A stretch of 64,000 bases of DNA from Nitratireductor aestuarii (GTDB lineage: Bacteria; Pseudomonadota; Alphaproteobacteria; Rhizobiales; Rhizobiaceae): the NCBI RefSeq assembly GCF_014641695.1, contig NZ_BMIF01000006.1:62001-126000 (forward strand), read 5' to 3'. Below are positions 8,490 through 16,397 of this stretch, piece by piece. Below the pieces are notes generated by a model. It was not told the origin of the DNA. It was given only the letters and a program-made list of their open reading frames with translations, and did no database searches. The translations under genes and the position numbers were made by a program. How positions within the stretch are numbered: the stretch's first letter is position 1; the number at the start of each line of letters is the position of its first letter.

Positions 8490-9425
8490 TCATGCTGCGT
8501 TGTTGAGCGCAATCGCGGTGAAAACGTCGAGATGGGCTCCTCCAACGTTCTTGAAGATCGTGATTTCATCGCCAGATTCGCGGCCCCGCGCCCTGCCCTG
8601 CGCAAGGTCGAAATGGTCACCGGCTATCGCGTCCGGCGTTATCAGGCCGGAACGCAGCGCCGGGCCAAGATCGCCCGTATTCTCCATGCCATGCCGCGTG
8701 TCGACGAATATGCGGGCGCGCTTCAGCGCCTCCTCGTCCGTCTCGCGCAGGCTGGTTGCATAGGCGCCCACAAGATCGAGATGCGTGCCGGGCTTCAGCA
8801 GCGCGCCCTTGACCAAAGTGCGATCCGACATGGTCACGCAGGTGATCACGTCCGCGGCCGCCACCGCGGCGTCGATGTCATTCACCGCCTCGGCATTCAC
8901 GCCGCCCGCGCGCAAATCGGCGGCCACATTTTCCGCCTTGGGCAAGGTGCGGTTCCAGATCAGCACGCGCTTCAGCGATGGCCGCGCCGCCATATGCGCA
9001 CGGGCGAAATGCGGTGCGAGCGCACCTGCACCCACCACGAGCAGAACTTCAGCATCATCGCGGGCGAGAAGCGAAGCAGCCAGGGCTGAATCACCTGCTG
9101 TCTTGCGCGCCGTCATTGCTGCGCCATCGGCCACCAGCATCGGAGCGCCGGTCGAACCGTCAAACAGCGCCACCAGTCCCTGGACGTTGGGCTGCGGCGG
9201 GGTGAGCTTCTCGTTGCCGGGGAACACACCGACCATCTTGACGGCGATCGGTCCGCCCGCCACCCAGCCGGGAAGCGTGATGAACTGGTTGGCCGTCTTA
9301 TTTGGATCGTTCTGCACCACCACATCGGAGAGCGGCATAGATCCGCGATGGGCGTGTGACAGAGCGTCGATCAGATAGGACCAGGGCAATGCTTCATGCA
9401 CCGCCTCAGCGTCGAAGACCTTCAT
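8490..9425 (-). CDS. Ornithine cyclodeaminase / mu-crystallin family enzyme
   Basis: 311-aa NAD(P)-dependent enzyme of the OCD/mu-crystallin family, which includes ornithine cyclodeaminase, alanine dehydrogenase and ketimine reductases. Rossmann motif: VVGAGALAPHFARAHMAARP (about residue 127). The N-terminal catalytic/substrate domain shows MPLSDVVVQ, AVKMVGVFPGN and GAMTARKTAGDSALAA-type sequence, with Lys in the KMV segment as in substrate-carboxylate binding. In this operon it lies between two regulators and next to the FrlB-like deglycase. I infer that it processes the amino acid or imine released from an Amadori compound. Exact reaction cannot be read from the sequence. Confidence 0.82.
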   Translation of the reverse strand: MKVFDAEAVHEALPWSYLIDALSHAHRGSMPLSDVVVQNDPNKTANQFITLPGWVAGGPIAVKMVGVFPGNEKLTPPQPNVQGLVALFDGSTGAPMLVADGAAMTARKTAGDSALAASLLARDDAEVLLVVGAGALAPHFARAHMAARPSLKRVLIWNRTLPKAENVAADLRAGGVNAEAVNDIDAAVAAADVITCVTMSDRTLVKGALLKPGTHLDLVGAYATSLRETDEEALKRARIFVDTRHGMENTGDLGPALRSGLITPDAIAGDHFDLAQGRARGRESGDEITIFKNVGGAHLDVFTAIALNNAA

Positions 9426-9458
9426 GGCATTTCCTCATAATGTCTCTTGAGGCGGAAC

Positions 9459-10166
9459 TCAGTTTTTGACCGCCAGCGTGACCAGGTGACAGGGCGTGAC
9501 GGTTTGCGAGAGGGCGAGCGGGGTGCCCTTGCCGTCCAACACCAGCTTTTCGATCCGATAGACAGGTTCTGTCGTCGAGACGCCGAGCGCCTCAGCCTCA
9601 GATGCGCGGGCAAAGCCCACATTGATGAGGCGGTCGGCACCGGCAGGTTCGACGGTATAGCCTTTCCGAAGGCTCGCGAAAAAGCTCTGCCCCGCCTCGA
9701 CCGGATCCAGCGCATCGGCAAACCGCTCGCCGTCGACAAAGAGCGTCTCCAGCGTCATCGGACGATCATCCACCTCCAGCAGGCGGACGAAGCGAACGAG
9801 CTTGCTGGCTCCAAGCCGGGAGGCGACAGCGGGTTCAACGGCATTGTCCTCCCGCTCCAGAACGCGGTGGCCGGCTTTGTGCCCCTGCCCCGCCACCACA
9901 TCGGCAAAGCCCGACAGTGAGATCGTGTGCTGCATCTTGCGCGGCGCGACCAAGGTGCCGCGGCCCTGCTGACGTATCAGCAGGCCCTCCGCACACAGTT
10001 CACCTACTGCGCGTCGAAGCGTTATCCGGCTAACTCCGAGCGTCGCACATAACTCCAGTTCCGGTGGCAGGAAGCTGCCTTCGGGAAGACGGCCCGCATC
10101 GATCTCGGACAGGAGCTTGCGTCGAACCTGTTCGTAGAGCGGCAGCAGGCCATCTTGCACCATCAT
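9459..10166 (-). CDS. GntR family regulator with UTRA domain (FrlR-like)
   Basis: 235-aa repressor. The N-terminal winged helix is LYEQVRRKLLSEIDAGRLPEG through LGVSRITLRRAVGELCAEGLLIRQQGRGTLV. The C-terminal ~150 residues are a UTRA effector domain (small-ligand sensor of the HutC/TreR/FrlR type). The start at 10166 is 4 bp after the FrlB-like stop with GAGG just upstream; the second Met is equally possible. E. coli frl is also controlled by a GntR/UTRA protein, FrlR, so this gene supports assignment of the operon. The expected ligand is an Amadori compound or its phosphate (inference). Confidence 0.87.
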   Translation of the reverse strand: MMVQDGLLPLYEQVRRKLLSEIDAGRLPEGSFLPPELELCATLGVSRITLRRAVGELCAEGLLIRQQGRGTLVAPRKMQHTISLSGFADVVAGQGHKAGHRVLEREDNAVEPAVASRLGASKLVRFVRLLEVDDRPMTLETLFVDGERFADALDPVEAGQSFFASLRKGYTVEPAGADRLINVGFARASEAEALGVSTTEPVYRIEKLVLDGKGTPLALSQTVTPCHLVTLAVKN

Positions 10167-10170
10167 CGCC

Positions 10171-11175
10171 TCAATAGTCGGTCAGCTTCTTCATGTAGCG
10201 GCGGCCGTCCAGCATGACCTGCTGGCGGAAGTCGGCAACCTTATAGATGAATCGCCACAGGGTGTCGAAGAAGATGAGCGGCACGACATTGCCCTGGAAG
10301 CGCTCGTCGATTCCGGAGAGATCGAGCTTTGCAGCGTCGAGCACAAGGATGTTCTCGGCCTTGCCGAAACGATGCAGGAACTCATCGGCGCGCTCATCGA
10401 GAGCACGGGTGGAATCGATACCCTTCATCAGGACGAAGCAGCGGGTCTCGTCCAGAACCTCGAAGGGTCCGTGGAAGAACTCGTTGGAGTGGATCGCCTG
10501 GCTGTTGATCCACTGCATCTCCATCAGCACGCAGATGGCGAAGGAATAAGCCGCACCATAGCTGGCGCCCGATGCCATCGTGTAGATGACATCCTGCTTG
10601 GCGAAATGCTCGGCATAGCGGTCCCACAGCGGTGCGTAGGTTTCCTGCGCACGGTCAATGGCTGCCTGCAGGTTGTAGAGGCTGCCGATCAGCGACTCGC
10701 GCAGATCCTCTCCACCGGTTGCGGCAGCAATGCCTATCACGATCTGGTAGATCGCAGAGTAGTTGCTGTCCTTTGCATCGATCGGAACGCCGGTCGTGTA
10801 GGGAGCCTCGAACTTCACCGGGTAGTCAACAGCGGTGCCGAGAGGCGATTCCGGCTCCACCGTTAGACCGATGGTGCTCGCGCCCTTCTCCTTCGCAAAC
10901 TTTGCTGCGGCCGTCGTTTCCTTCGTCGTGCCCGTCATCGAGCAGAGCACAACGAGCGTATCAGGGCCAAGCCGCTTGGGCGCACGCGCCACGAATTCGG
11001 CAGCATTGAACACGTCGGAAGGCAGCGAAGAATGCTGGTCCAGCATGAATTTGGCCGGATGCATGATCGACAGGGAACCGCCGCAAGCTACGAAATAGAC
11101 ATGGCGGAGTGCGCCGAAATCAATGGACGAAAGCGCGGCGGATACGGCCGGGTGGTAACGTTCGGGAAAGGACAT
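10171..11175 (-). CDS. frlB: FrlB-like SIS-domain fructosamine deglycase
   Basis: About 334 aa with two sugar-isomerase (SIS) domains, related to GlmS isomerase domains. Visible motifs are VYFVACGGSLSIM (sugar-phosphate loop), VVLCSMTGTTKET (second SIS loop) and SNEFFHGPFEVL (the HGP signature). The C terminus LDGRRYMKKLTDY resembles the ending of E. coli FrlB as I recall it. FrlB-type enzymes cleave fructosyl-amine 6-phosphates into glucose 6-phosphate and the free amine or amino acid. The ATG at 11175 is chosen (GAAGGTGATG upstream) because an earlier in-frame ATG at 11211 overlaps the likely -10. First gene of the leftward operon, divergent from the FrlD-like kinase. Confidence 0.82.
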   Translation of the reverse strand: MSFPERYHPAVSAALSSIDFGALRHVYFVACGGSLSIMHPAKFMLDQHSSLPSDVFNAAEFVARAPKRLGPDTLVVLCSMTGTTKETTAAAKFAKEKGASTIGLTVEPESPLGTAVDYPVKFEAPYTTGVPIDAKDSNYSAIYQIVIGIAAATGGEDLRESLIGSLYNLQAAIDRAQETYAPLWDRYAEHFAKQDVIYTMASGASYGAAYSFAICVLMEMQWINSQAIHSNEFFHGPFEVLDETRCFVLMKGIDSTRALDERADEFLHRFGKAENILVLDAAKLDLSGIDERFQGNVVPLIFFDTLWRFIYKVADFRQQVMLDGRRYMKKLTDY

Positions 11176-11207
11176 CAGGTCATCACCTTCGATTAAGATG
11201 ACATAAG

Positions 11208-11248
11208 ACATATTAATTTTTGCGGATGAGTGTCAAGGAGGATTGACA
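11208..11248. promoter_or_regulatory. Back-to-back promoter region of the frl-like locus
   Basis: TGTCAA (11231-11236) and TTGACA (11243-11248) form an inverted repeat with a 6-bp spacer. Read leftwards, TTGACA followed by 17 bp and ATATGT gives a good -35/-10 for the FrlB-like operon. Read rightwards, TTGACA could be the -35 for the kinase/TRAP operon, but its -10 is poor. The inverted repeat could also be an operator for the GntR or LacI protein. Confidence 0.5.
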
Positions 11249-11300
11249 AGCAATCAGGATTATTGCGAACGTTCTCACAAAATCAGTAAGTGGGCTTTCA

Positions 11301-12200
11301 GTGTCACAGGCTTTTCTCAGAATTCTGGCGTTCGGCGACAACGTCGTGGACTGCTATCAGGATCAGCAGCTCATGTTCCCGGGCGGCAATTGCGTGAACC
11401 ACGCCGTGTTCGCACGGCGCTTCGGCGCACATGCGGCCTATGCAGGCGGAGTGTCGGATGATGCGGCGGGCCGCGCTATCCGCGACGCCTTTGTTGCGGA
11501 AGGTGTGGAGACTTCGCTGCTGCGCTTCCTGCCCGGCCAGACCGCCTATTGTGTCATCGCAACCGAAGACGGTGAGCGCGTTTTTGTCGGCGCGAACTTG
11601 GGCGTGTCGATCATCGCGCCCTCCCCCGAGGACCTGGCCTGGATGAAGAGCGCCGATGCAGTGCATACCGGCAGGTCGAGCCACGTGGACGCATGGGTGC
11701 CCCGTTTTGCATCGCTAACCCGCGTGTCCTATGACTTCGCCACGATCCGCGATGAAGCGCGCATCGCAGCGGTGGCGCCGCACTGCTTCCTTGCTGGCTT
11801 TTCGGGCGGCGACATGAGCCGGGAAGAGGCTCACGCGCTGGCCGAGCGGGTAAGAAATCATGGCGCCCAATGGGTGGTTATCACGAGGGGTGCGCAAGGC
11901 GCGTTGCTCGCAGGCCCAGACGCAATTCATGAGGCACCGGCAGCATTGGTGCAGCCGGTCGATACACTTGGCGCAGGCGACACATTCATCGCGCGCACCC
12001 TGGTTGGTCTGCTGCGCCAGGAAGATCCCTCGGTGATCCTGAATGCAGCGACTGAAGCCGCAGCCGAAACCTGCCTGTCGCCGGGAGCCTTCGGCCACGG
12101 TGTGGCCATGGACGTGGACCTGTCGACCATGCTCACGATCGATGAAATCTACGCCACCACAAAGCCAGTACCGGGACCCGAGACGGTAGAGGCAGGCTAG
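11301..12200 (+). CDS. frlD: FrlD-like PfkB sugar kinase
   Basis: 299-aa ribokinase/PfkB kinase. ILAFGDNVVDCYQDQQLMFPGG and GNCVNHAVFARRFGA give the N-terminal substrate motif, and VDTLGAGDTFIARTLVGLL the C-terminal PfkB signature with its catalytic Asp and anion hole. Short length and the GDNVVD...GGN arrangement match E. coli fructoselysine 6-kinase FrlD. It should phosphorylate an imported fructosyl-amine at C6, producing the substrate of the FrlB-like deglycase. The start is a GTG at 11301. The TRAP transporter follows 83 bp later, so it is probably co-transcribed. Confidence 0.85.
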   Translation: MSQAFLRILAFGDNVVDCYQDQQLMFPGGNCVNHAVFARRFGAHAAYAGGVSDDAAGRAIRDAFVAEGVETSLLRFLPGQTAYCVIATEDGERVFVGANLGVSIIAPSPEDLAWMKSADAVHTGRSSHVDAWVPRFASLTRVSYDFATIRDEARIAAVAPHCFLAGFSGGDMSREEAHALAERVRNHGAQWVVITRGAQGALLAGPDAIHEAPAALVQPVDTLGAGDTFIARTLVGLLRQEDPSVILNAATEAAAETCLSPGAFGHGVAMDVDLSTMLTIDEIYATTKPVPGPETVEAG

Positions 12201-12283
12201 GTGAACAAGAAAACTGGGCGCCGCGTGGGTGCCCTGGACATGACAGCAAGCACAAGGCGTAAATCCTAAGAGGAGGACGATCA

Positions 12284-13282
12284 ATGAACCGGCTTATTTC
12301 ATCCATCCGGCTGCTGACCGCAGCGGCGACTGTGACCACCCTGCTCTCCGGAGCGGCGCTGGCCGATGATGTCACCATTCGCGTGACCACGGTTAACCCG
12401 CCCACTGGCGAATCCTGGAAAGAGGTCATGGCGACCGCTGAACGCGTGACCCAGCGGACCGAGGGACGCGTCAAGTTCGAGGGCTATCCCTCGGGCCAGC
12501 TCGGCACCACCACCGATTCCATCGAGCAGGCGAGCCAGGGCCTGCCGATCATGACATTCACCTCCGCATCGTTCCTCGCAGGTTTCGGTGTTCCGGAGCT
12601 TTCGATCGTGGAAGGCCCCTTCATCGTTTCCAACGCTGAAGAAGGCGAGCGGCTTGCCAACTCCGAGCTGATGCAGGGCTTCTACGATCGCCTCGCCGAA
12701 GCTTCCGGACTGCGCGTCGTTGCGCTCAACTGGTTCGACGGCCCGCGCCACATGATCGGAACGGCTGCCTATCCGACGCCGGACGACCTGAAGGGCGTGC
12801 GTATGCGCGTGCCGCCGGTGGAGACCTGGCTGAAGACGTTCGAACCCATGGGTGTCGCAGCCACGACCGTCGAGGCAGCGGAAGTCTATTCCGCGCTCTC
12901 GCAGGGCGTCGTCACTGCAGCCGAAGCCCCGCTGACCGGTATCCGCGCTTCGGGCTGGCATGAGCCAGTCAAGGAGATCACGCTGACCGGCCACTTCAAC
13001 CTGTTCCTTGGCTGGGTGATGAGCGACGCCGCCTTCCAGCAGATCAGCGAAGCTGACCGCGCCATCCTGCTTGAAGAGTTCCGCAAGGGCGGCCAAAATC
13101 TGACCAAGCAGTCCATTGACCTTGAGTCTGGAATTCGCGCCGAGTTCGAAAGCAAAGGTGTTACCTTCCACGAAGCTGATGTTGAAGCCTATCGCGCGGC
13201 TACCGCTGGTTTCTACAAGAGCTTCCCGAACTGGCCGGAAGGTCTCTATGAACAGGTCCGCGCTGCAGCCACGGGGAACTGA
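12284..13282 (+). CDS. TRAP transporter substrate-binding protein (DctP family)
   Basis: 332-aa periplasmic receptor. Signal peptide with cleavage after SGAALA (about residue 27). Family features are WKEVMATAERVTQRTEGRVKFEGYPSGQLG and LKGVRMRVPPVETW, the latter containing the Arg that normally binds a substrate carboxylate; SALSQGVVTAAEAPLTG follows. AAGAGGAGG-type ribosome binding site just upstream. The carboxylate-binding Arg fits an amino-acid conjugate such as a fructosyl-amino acid, which this cluster seems built to use. That ligand is inferred. Confidence 0.92.
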   Translation: MNRLISSIRLLTAAATVTTLLSGAALADDVTIRVTTVNPPTGESWKEVMATAERVTQRTEGRVKFEGYPSGQLGTTTDSIEQASQGLPIMTFTSASFLAGFGVPELSIVEGPFIVSNAEEGERLANSELMQGFYDRLAEASGLRVVALNWFDGPRHMIGTAAYPTPDDLKGVRMRVPPVETWLKTFEPMGVAATTVEAAEVYSALSQGVVTAAEAPLTGIRASGWHEPVKEITLTGHFNLFLGWVMSDAAFQQISEADRAILLEEFRKGGQNLTKQSIDLESGIRAEFESKGVTFHEADVEAYRAATAGFYKSFPNWPEGLYEQVRAAATGN

Positions 13283-13339
13283 TCGGCTTTGGCCGGGCAC
13301 ATTTGACTGCCCGGCCTCCTCGATCGAAGGGAGGTATTG

Positions 13340-13816
13340 GTGCCACTGAAAATCCTGCGCGAGATGATCGAATTTCTTGCCGTGGTGGTGCCGGCATTGC
13401 TGCTGGCTGCCCTCATCGGCATCGTCATGGCTGATGTGGTGGCTCGAAACTTCTTCTCCATGTCGATCATGTGGGCGCAGGAACTGGCTGTCGTCTTGAT
13501 GGCAGCGACTGTGTGGCTGGGTCTTGCCGGCGCTTCCGTTCAGGGCCAGCTGTTCGGCATCTCTCTTTTTGTCGACAAGCTGCCCCCTCGCCTTTACCCC
13601 TTCGCCCGCCTGCTGGCGGACATACTCACAATGCTCATTGCGGCGCTGGTTATCCGCGCCGCCTATGCCCAGATCTCCACCGCCCGGTTCACCACGTTCC
13701 TCACGCTTGGCTGGCCGAAATGGATCATCGCTGCGCTGCTTGCAACAGGCATGGCGCTGGTGATCCTCGGGCGCCTTCTTGAGATGGCTGAGAGCCTGCG
13801 AAAGGTGCGTTCGTGA
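13340..13816 (+). CDS. TRAP transporter small membrane subunit (DctQ family)
   Basis: About 158 aa with four hydrophobic segments, the family's usual plan, and the motif MWAQELAVVLMAATVWLGLAGA, matching the conserved W.EE/EL region of DctQ proteins. A GTG at 13340 is preferred (GGGAGG 6 bases before); a TTG at 13337 is an alternative. The stop overlaps the start of the large subunit by 4 bases (GTGA), showing translational coupling. Confidence 0.9.
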   Translation: MPLKILREMIEFLAVVVPALLLAALIGIVMADVVARNFFSMSIMWAQELAVVLMAATVWLGLAGASVQGQLFGISLFVDKLPPRLYPFARLLADILTMLIAALVIRAAYAQISTARFTTFLTLGWPKWIIAALLATGMALVILGRLLEMAESLRKVRS

Positions 13817-15087
13817 CCGTCGTTGCCATCGTCTTCGTTCTTCTTCTGCTGCTCGGGCTTCCGGTCGGCTTCGTGATGCTGGGCGCCTCCATGGCCTACT
13901 TCACGCTGAACCCCATGATGACGAGCCTGGTCGCCCAGCGAATGTCGTCGGGCCTGGAATCCTTTCCGCTGCTCGCCATTCCGCTCTTCGTCGTGGCCGG
14001 CGCCGCGATGGCGCGAGGCGGCATTGCTGACCGCCTCTATTCCTTCTGCGAGACGCTGGTCGGACACTGGCGCGGCGGCCTCGCGCAGATTGCCGTGCTC
14101 AATTCCGTCTTCATGGGCGCAATGTCCGGGTCGGCCAACGCGGATGCGGCGATCGACGCACGTACTGTCGTTCCGGTGATGCGCACGCGCGGCTACTCCA
14201 ACGCCTATGGGTCCGTGGTCAGTGCCGCCTCGTCGATGATCGCGCCGGTCATGCCGCCGAGTATCGCTCTGATCGTCTATGGGTTGCTGACCAACACGTC
14301 GATCGGGCGGCTGTTCATGGGCGGCGTGATCCCAGCCTTCATCATCGCCATCGCGCTGATGCTGACGGTCCGCTGGACCGCCAAGCGGATGAACCTTGCT
14401 CCGGCGCGCGAAAAGCGGGCTGGCCCGAAAGAAATTCTCTCCAACGGTCGCGCGGCGCTTTGGGCGCTGGCGATGCCGGTGCTGTTGCTGCTGGGCCTCA
14501 GAAGCGGCTGGTTTACTCCGACCGAACTTGGCGCCGTGGCAGCCGTCTATGCCTTTCTCGTCGGTGTCTTTGTCTATCGCGGACTGACGTTCGGCGAAAC
14601 AATGGCGCTCTTCTCCGAGTCGGCCGCAACGACTGCCGGCGTGCTCTTCATCGTGGCATCTGCCTCGGTGTTTTCGCTGATCCTCAGCCTGGAACAGGTA
14701 CCGCAGCAGCTGGTCACCGCGCTGATGTCGATCTCCGACAACAAGTACGTGGTGCTTTTCGTCATCAACATCGCGCTCCTTCTCTTAGGAACGGTGTTTG
14801 AAGGGCTGGCGATCATCGTTATTCTCGGCCCGCTGCTTTTGCAGGTGGCGCAGACGCTTGGCGTCGATCCCGTCCATCTTGGCGTTGTGCTTGTGTTCAA
14901 CACCACGATCGGCTCGCTGACGCCGCCGGTCGGAACCGTCATGTTTACGGTATGCTCCATCACCCGCTGTTCGGTCGAGGATTTCACCAAGGCGTTCCTG
15001 CCGTTCCTTGCAGCATCCGTCGCGGTTTTGTTGTTGCTCACCTACGTTCCGGCGCTGGTGACTTTCCTTCCCAATCTCTTGTTCTGA
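13813..15087 (+). CDS. TRAP transporter large permease (DctM family)
   Basis: 424-aa, about 12-TM Na+-dependent permease. Diagnostic segments are MSGSANADAAIDARTVVPVM and the MIAPVMPPSIALIVYG loop (the PPS motif shared by DctM proteins), plus LTPPVGTVMF near the C terminus, which mirrors the first PP loop. GTG start at 13813 overlaps the DctQ stop. With the two upstream genes it forms a complete tripartite TRAP importer. Confidence 0.94.
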   Translation: MTVVAIVFVLLLLLGLPVGFVMLGASMAYFTLNPMMTSLVAQRMSSGLESFPLLAIPLFVVAGAAMARGGIADRLYSFCETLVGHWRGGLAQIAVLNSVFMGAMSGSANADAAIDARTVVPVMRTRGYSNAYGSVVSAASSMIAPVMPPSIALIVYGLLTNTSIGRLFMGGVIPAFIIAIALMLTVRWTAKRMNLAPAREKRAGPKEILSNGRAALWALAMPVLLLLGLRSGWFTPTELGAVAAVYAFLVGVFVYRGLTFGETMALFSESAATTAGVLFIVASASVFSLILSLEQVPQQLVTALMSISDNKYVVLFVINIALLLLGTVFEGLAIIVILGPLLLQVAQTLGVDPVHLGVVLVFNTTIGSLTPPVGTVMFTVCSITRCSVEDFTKAFLPFLAASVAVLLLLTYVPALVTFLPNLLF

Positions 15088-15091
15088 TCAG

Positions 15092-16384
15092 GTGAATATC
15101 GTGGCAGCGCAGACAGGCGGCAATCTTTGGCGGGCAAGCAGCACAGTGAGCGTGGAAGCGCCGCCGCTGGCGGCAGACGCGCGCGCTGACCTCGTGATCA
15201 TCGGCGGAGGCTTCACCGGCAACGCGGCGGCGCTGGAAGCAGCACGGCGTGGCGCATCGGTTGTCCTGCTCGAAGCCGAGACCGTCGGCCATGGCGGCTC
15301 CGGCCGCAATGTCGGCCTCGTCAATGCAGGCCTGTGGCTGCCGCCCCAGGACGTCATCAAGCTGATGGGCCGCGAGCCGGGCTTGCGGCTGGTCGATATT
15401 CTCGCACAGGCTCCTGCGCTTGTCTGGTCGCTGGTCGATCGCGAAGAAATCGAATGCGAGGCGACCCGCAACGGCACCCTGCATCTTGCCCATGCGCCTT
15501 CTGGTTTCCGCGATCTTGCGGAACGGCACCGGCAGGGCGTCGAGCTCGGGGCGCCACTCCAGTTGCTCGACGCAGAGGAAACAAAGCGGCGGACGGGCAG
15601 CAGTGCGTTCCACGGTTCGCTCTTCGATCCGCGAGCAGGCACGATCCAGCCGCTCTCCTATGCACGCGGCCTCGCGGCGGCTGCGATCCGCGCCGGCGCA
15701 AAGCTGCACGGGGCAAGCAAGGTCACCGGCGTCACCCATGACGGAGAGGGCTGGCAGGTCACCGCCAATGGCCATGTCGTCAAGGCAAAGTCGCTGCTTC
15801 TGGCGACCAATGCCTATTTCAACGGCATCGATCTCGGCACAAGGCCGCAGTTCGTGAAGGTTGGCTATTCACAATTTGCGACCGCGCCGATGCCTGAGCA
15901 TCTCCGCAAGAACATCCTTGCCGGCGGCGAAGGCTGCTGGGATACGGCAATGGTCATGTCGTCCTTCCGCATCGACCGCGCCGGCCGGATGATCGTCGGC
16001 GGCATTGGAAACGAAGGCGGTGCAGGTGGTCCGGTTCATGCGAGCTGGGCACGCCGCAAGCTGCGTCAGGTCTATCCGCAACTGGCTGACCTGCCTTTTG
16101 AGCACGCCTGGCACGGCCACATTGCCATGACCGGCGACCATGTTCCGAAGATCCTGCGGCTCGGACCTTCCGGCCTCGCCTGCTTTGGCTATTCGGGCCG
16201 CGGCATCGGCCCCGGCACTGTCTTCGGCACACGCGCCGCAATTGCGCTTCTGGAAGATCGCGAAACCGAGCTTCCCGTTGCGCCTGTCGAACAGCATGTC
16301 GAACGCTTTGTCGAACCGAAGGCTCTCTATTACGAGACCGGCGCCGTGCTGACCCACGCGATCAACCCGCCCCCGTTTAGCTGA
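15092..16384 (+). CDS. FAD-dependent amine/amino-acid oxidoreductase (DAO family)
   Basis: 430 aa. The dinucleotide-binding motif VIIGGGFTGNAAALEAARRGASVVLLE starts near residue 32, followed by GHGGSGRNVGLVNAGL, typical of the DadA/PuuB/SoxB-like DAO family. C-terminal FGYSGRGIGPGTVFGT is the second FAD contact. It should oxidise a secondary amine or amino acid with H2O2 or quinone reduction. GTG start 4 bp after the DctM stop; last gene of the TRAP operon. Fructosyl-amino-acid oxidases (amadoriases) belong to the same superfamily, so an oxidative second route for Amadori compounds is possible but unproven. It ends 14 bp from the convergent fbpB. Confidence 0.88.
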   Translation: MNIVAAQTGGNLWRASSTVSVEAPPLAADARADLVIIGGGFTGNAAALEAARRGASVVLLEAETVGHGGSGRNVGLVNAGLWLPPQDVIKLMGREPGLRLVDILAQAPALVWSLVDREEIECEATRNGTLHLAHAPSGFRDLAERHRQGVELGAPLQLLDAEETKRRTGSSAFHGSLFDPRAGTIQPLSYARGLAAAAIRAGAKLHGASKVTGVTHDGEGWQVTANGHVVKAKSLLLATNAYFNGIDLGTRPQFVKVGYSQFATAPMPEHLRKNILAGGEGCWDTAMVMSSFRIDRAGRMIVGGIGNEGGAGGPVHASWARRKLRQVYPQLADLPFEHAWHGHIAMTGDHVPKILRLGPSGLACFGYSGRGIGPGTVFGTRAAIALLEDRETELPVAPVEQHVERFVEPKALYYETGAVLTHAINPPPFS

Positions 16385-16397
16385 CGCTCGCTGGAGC

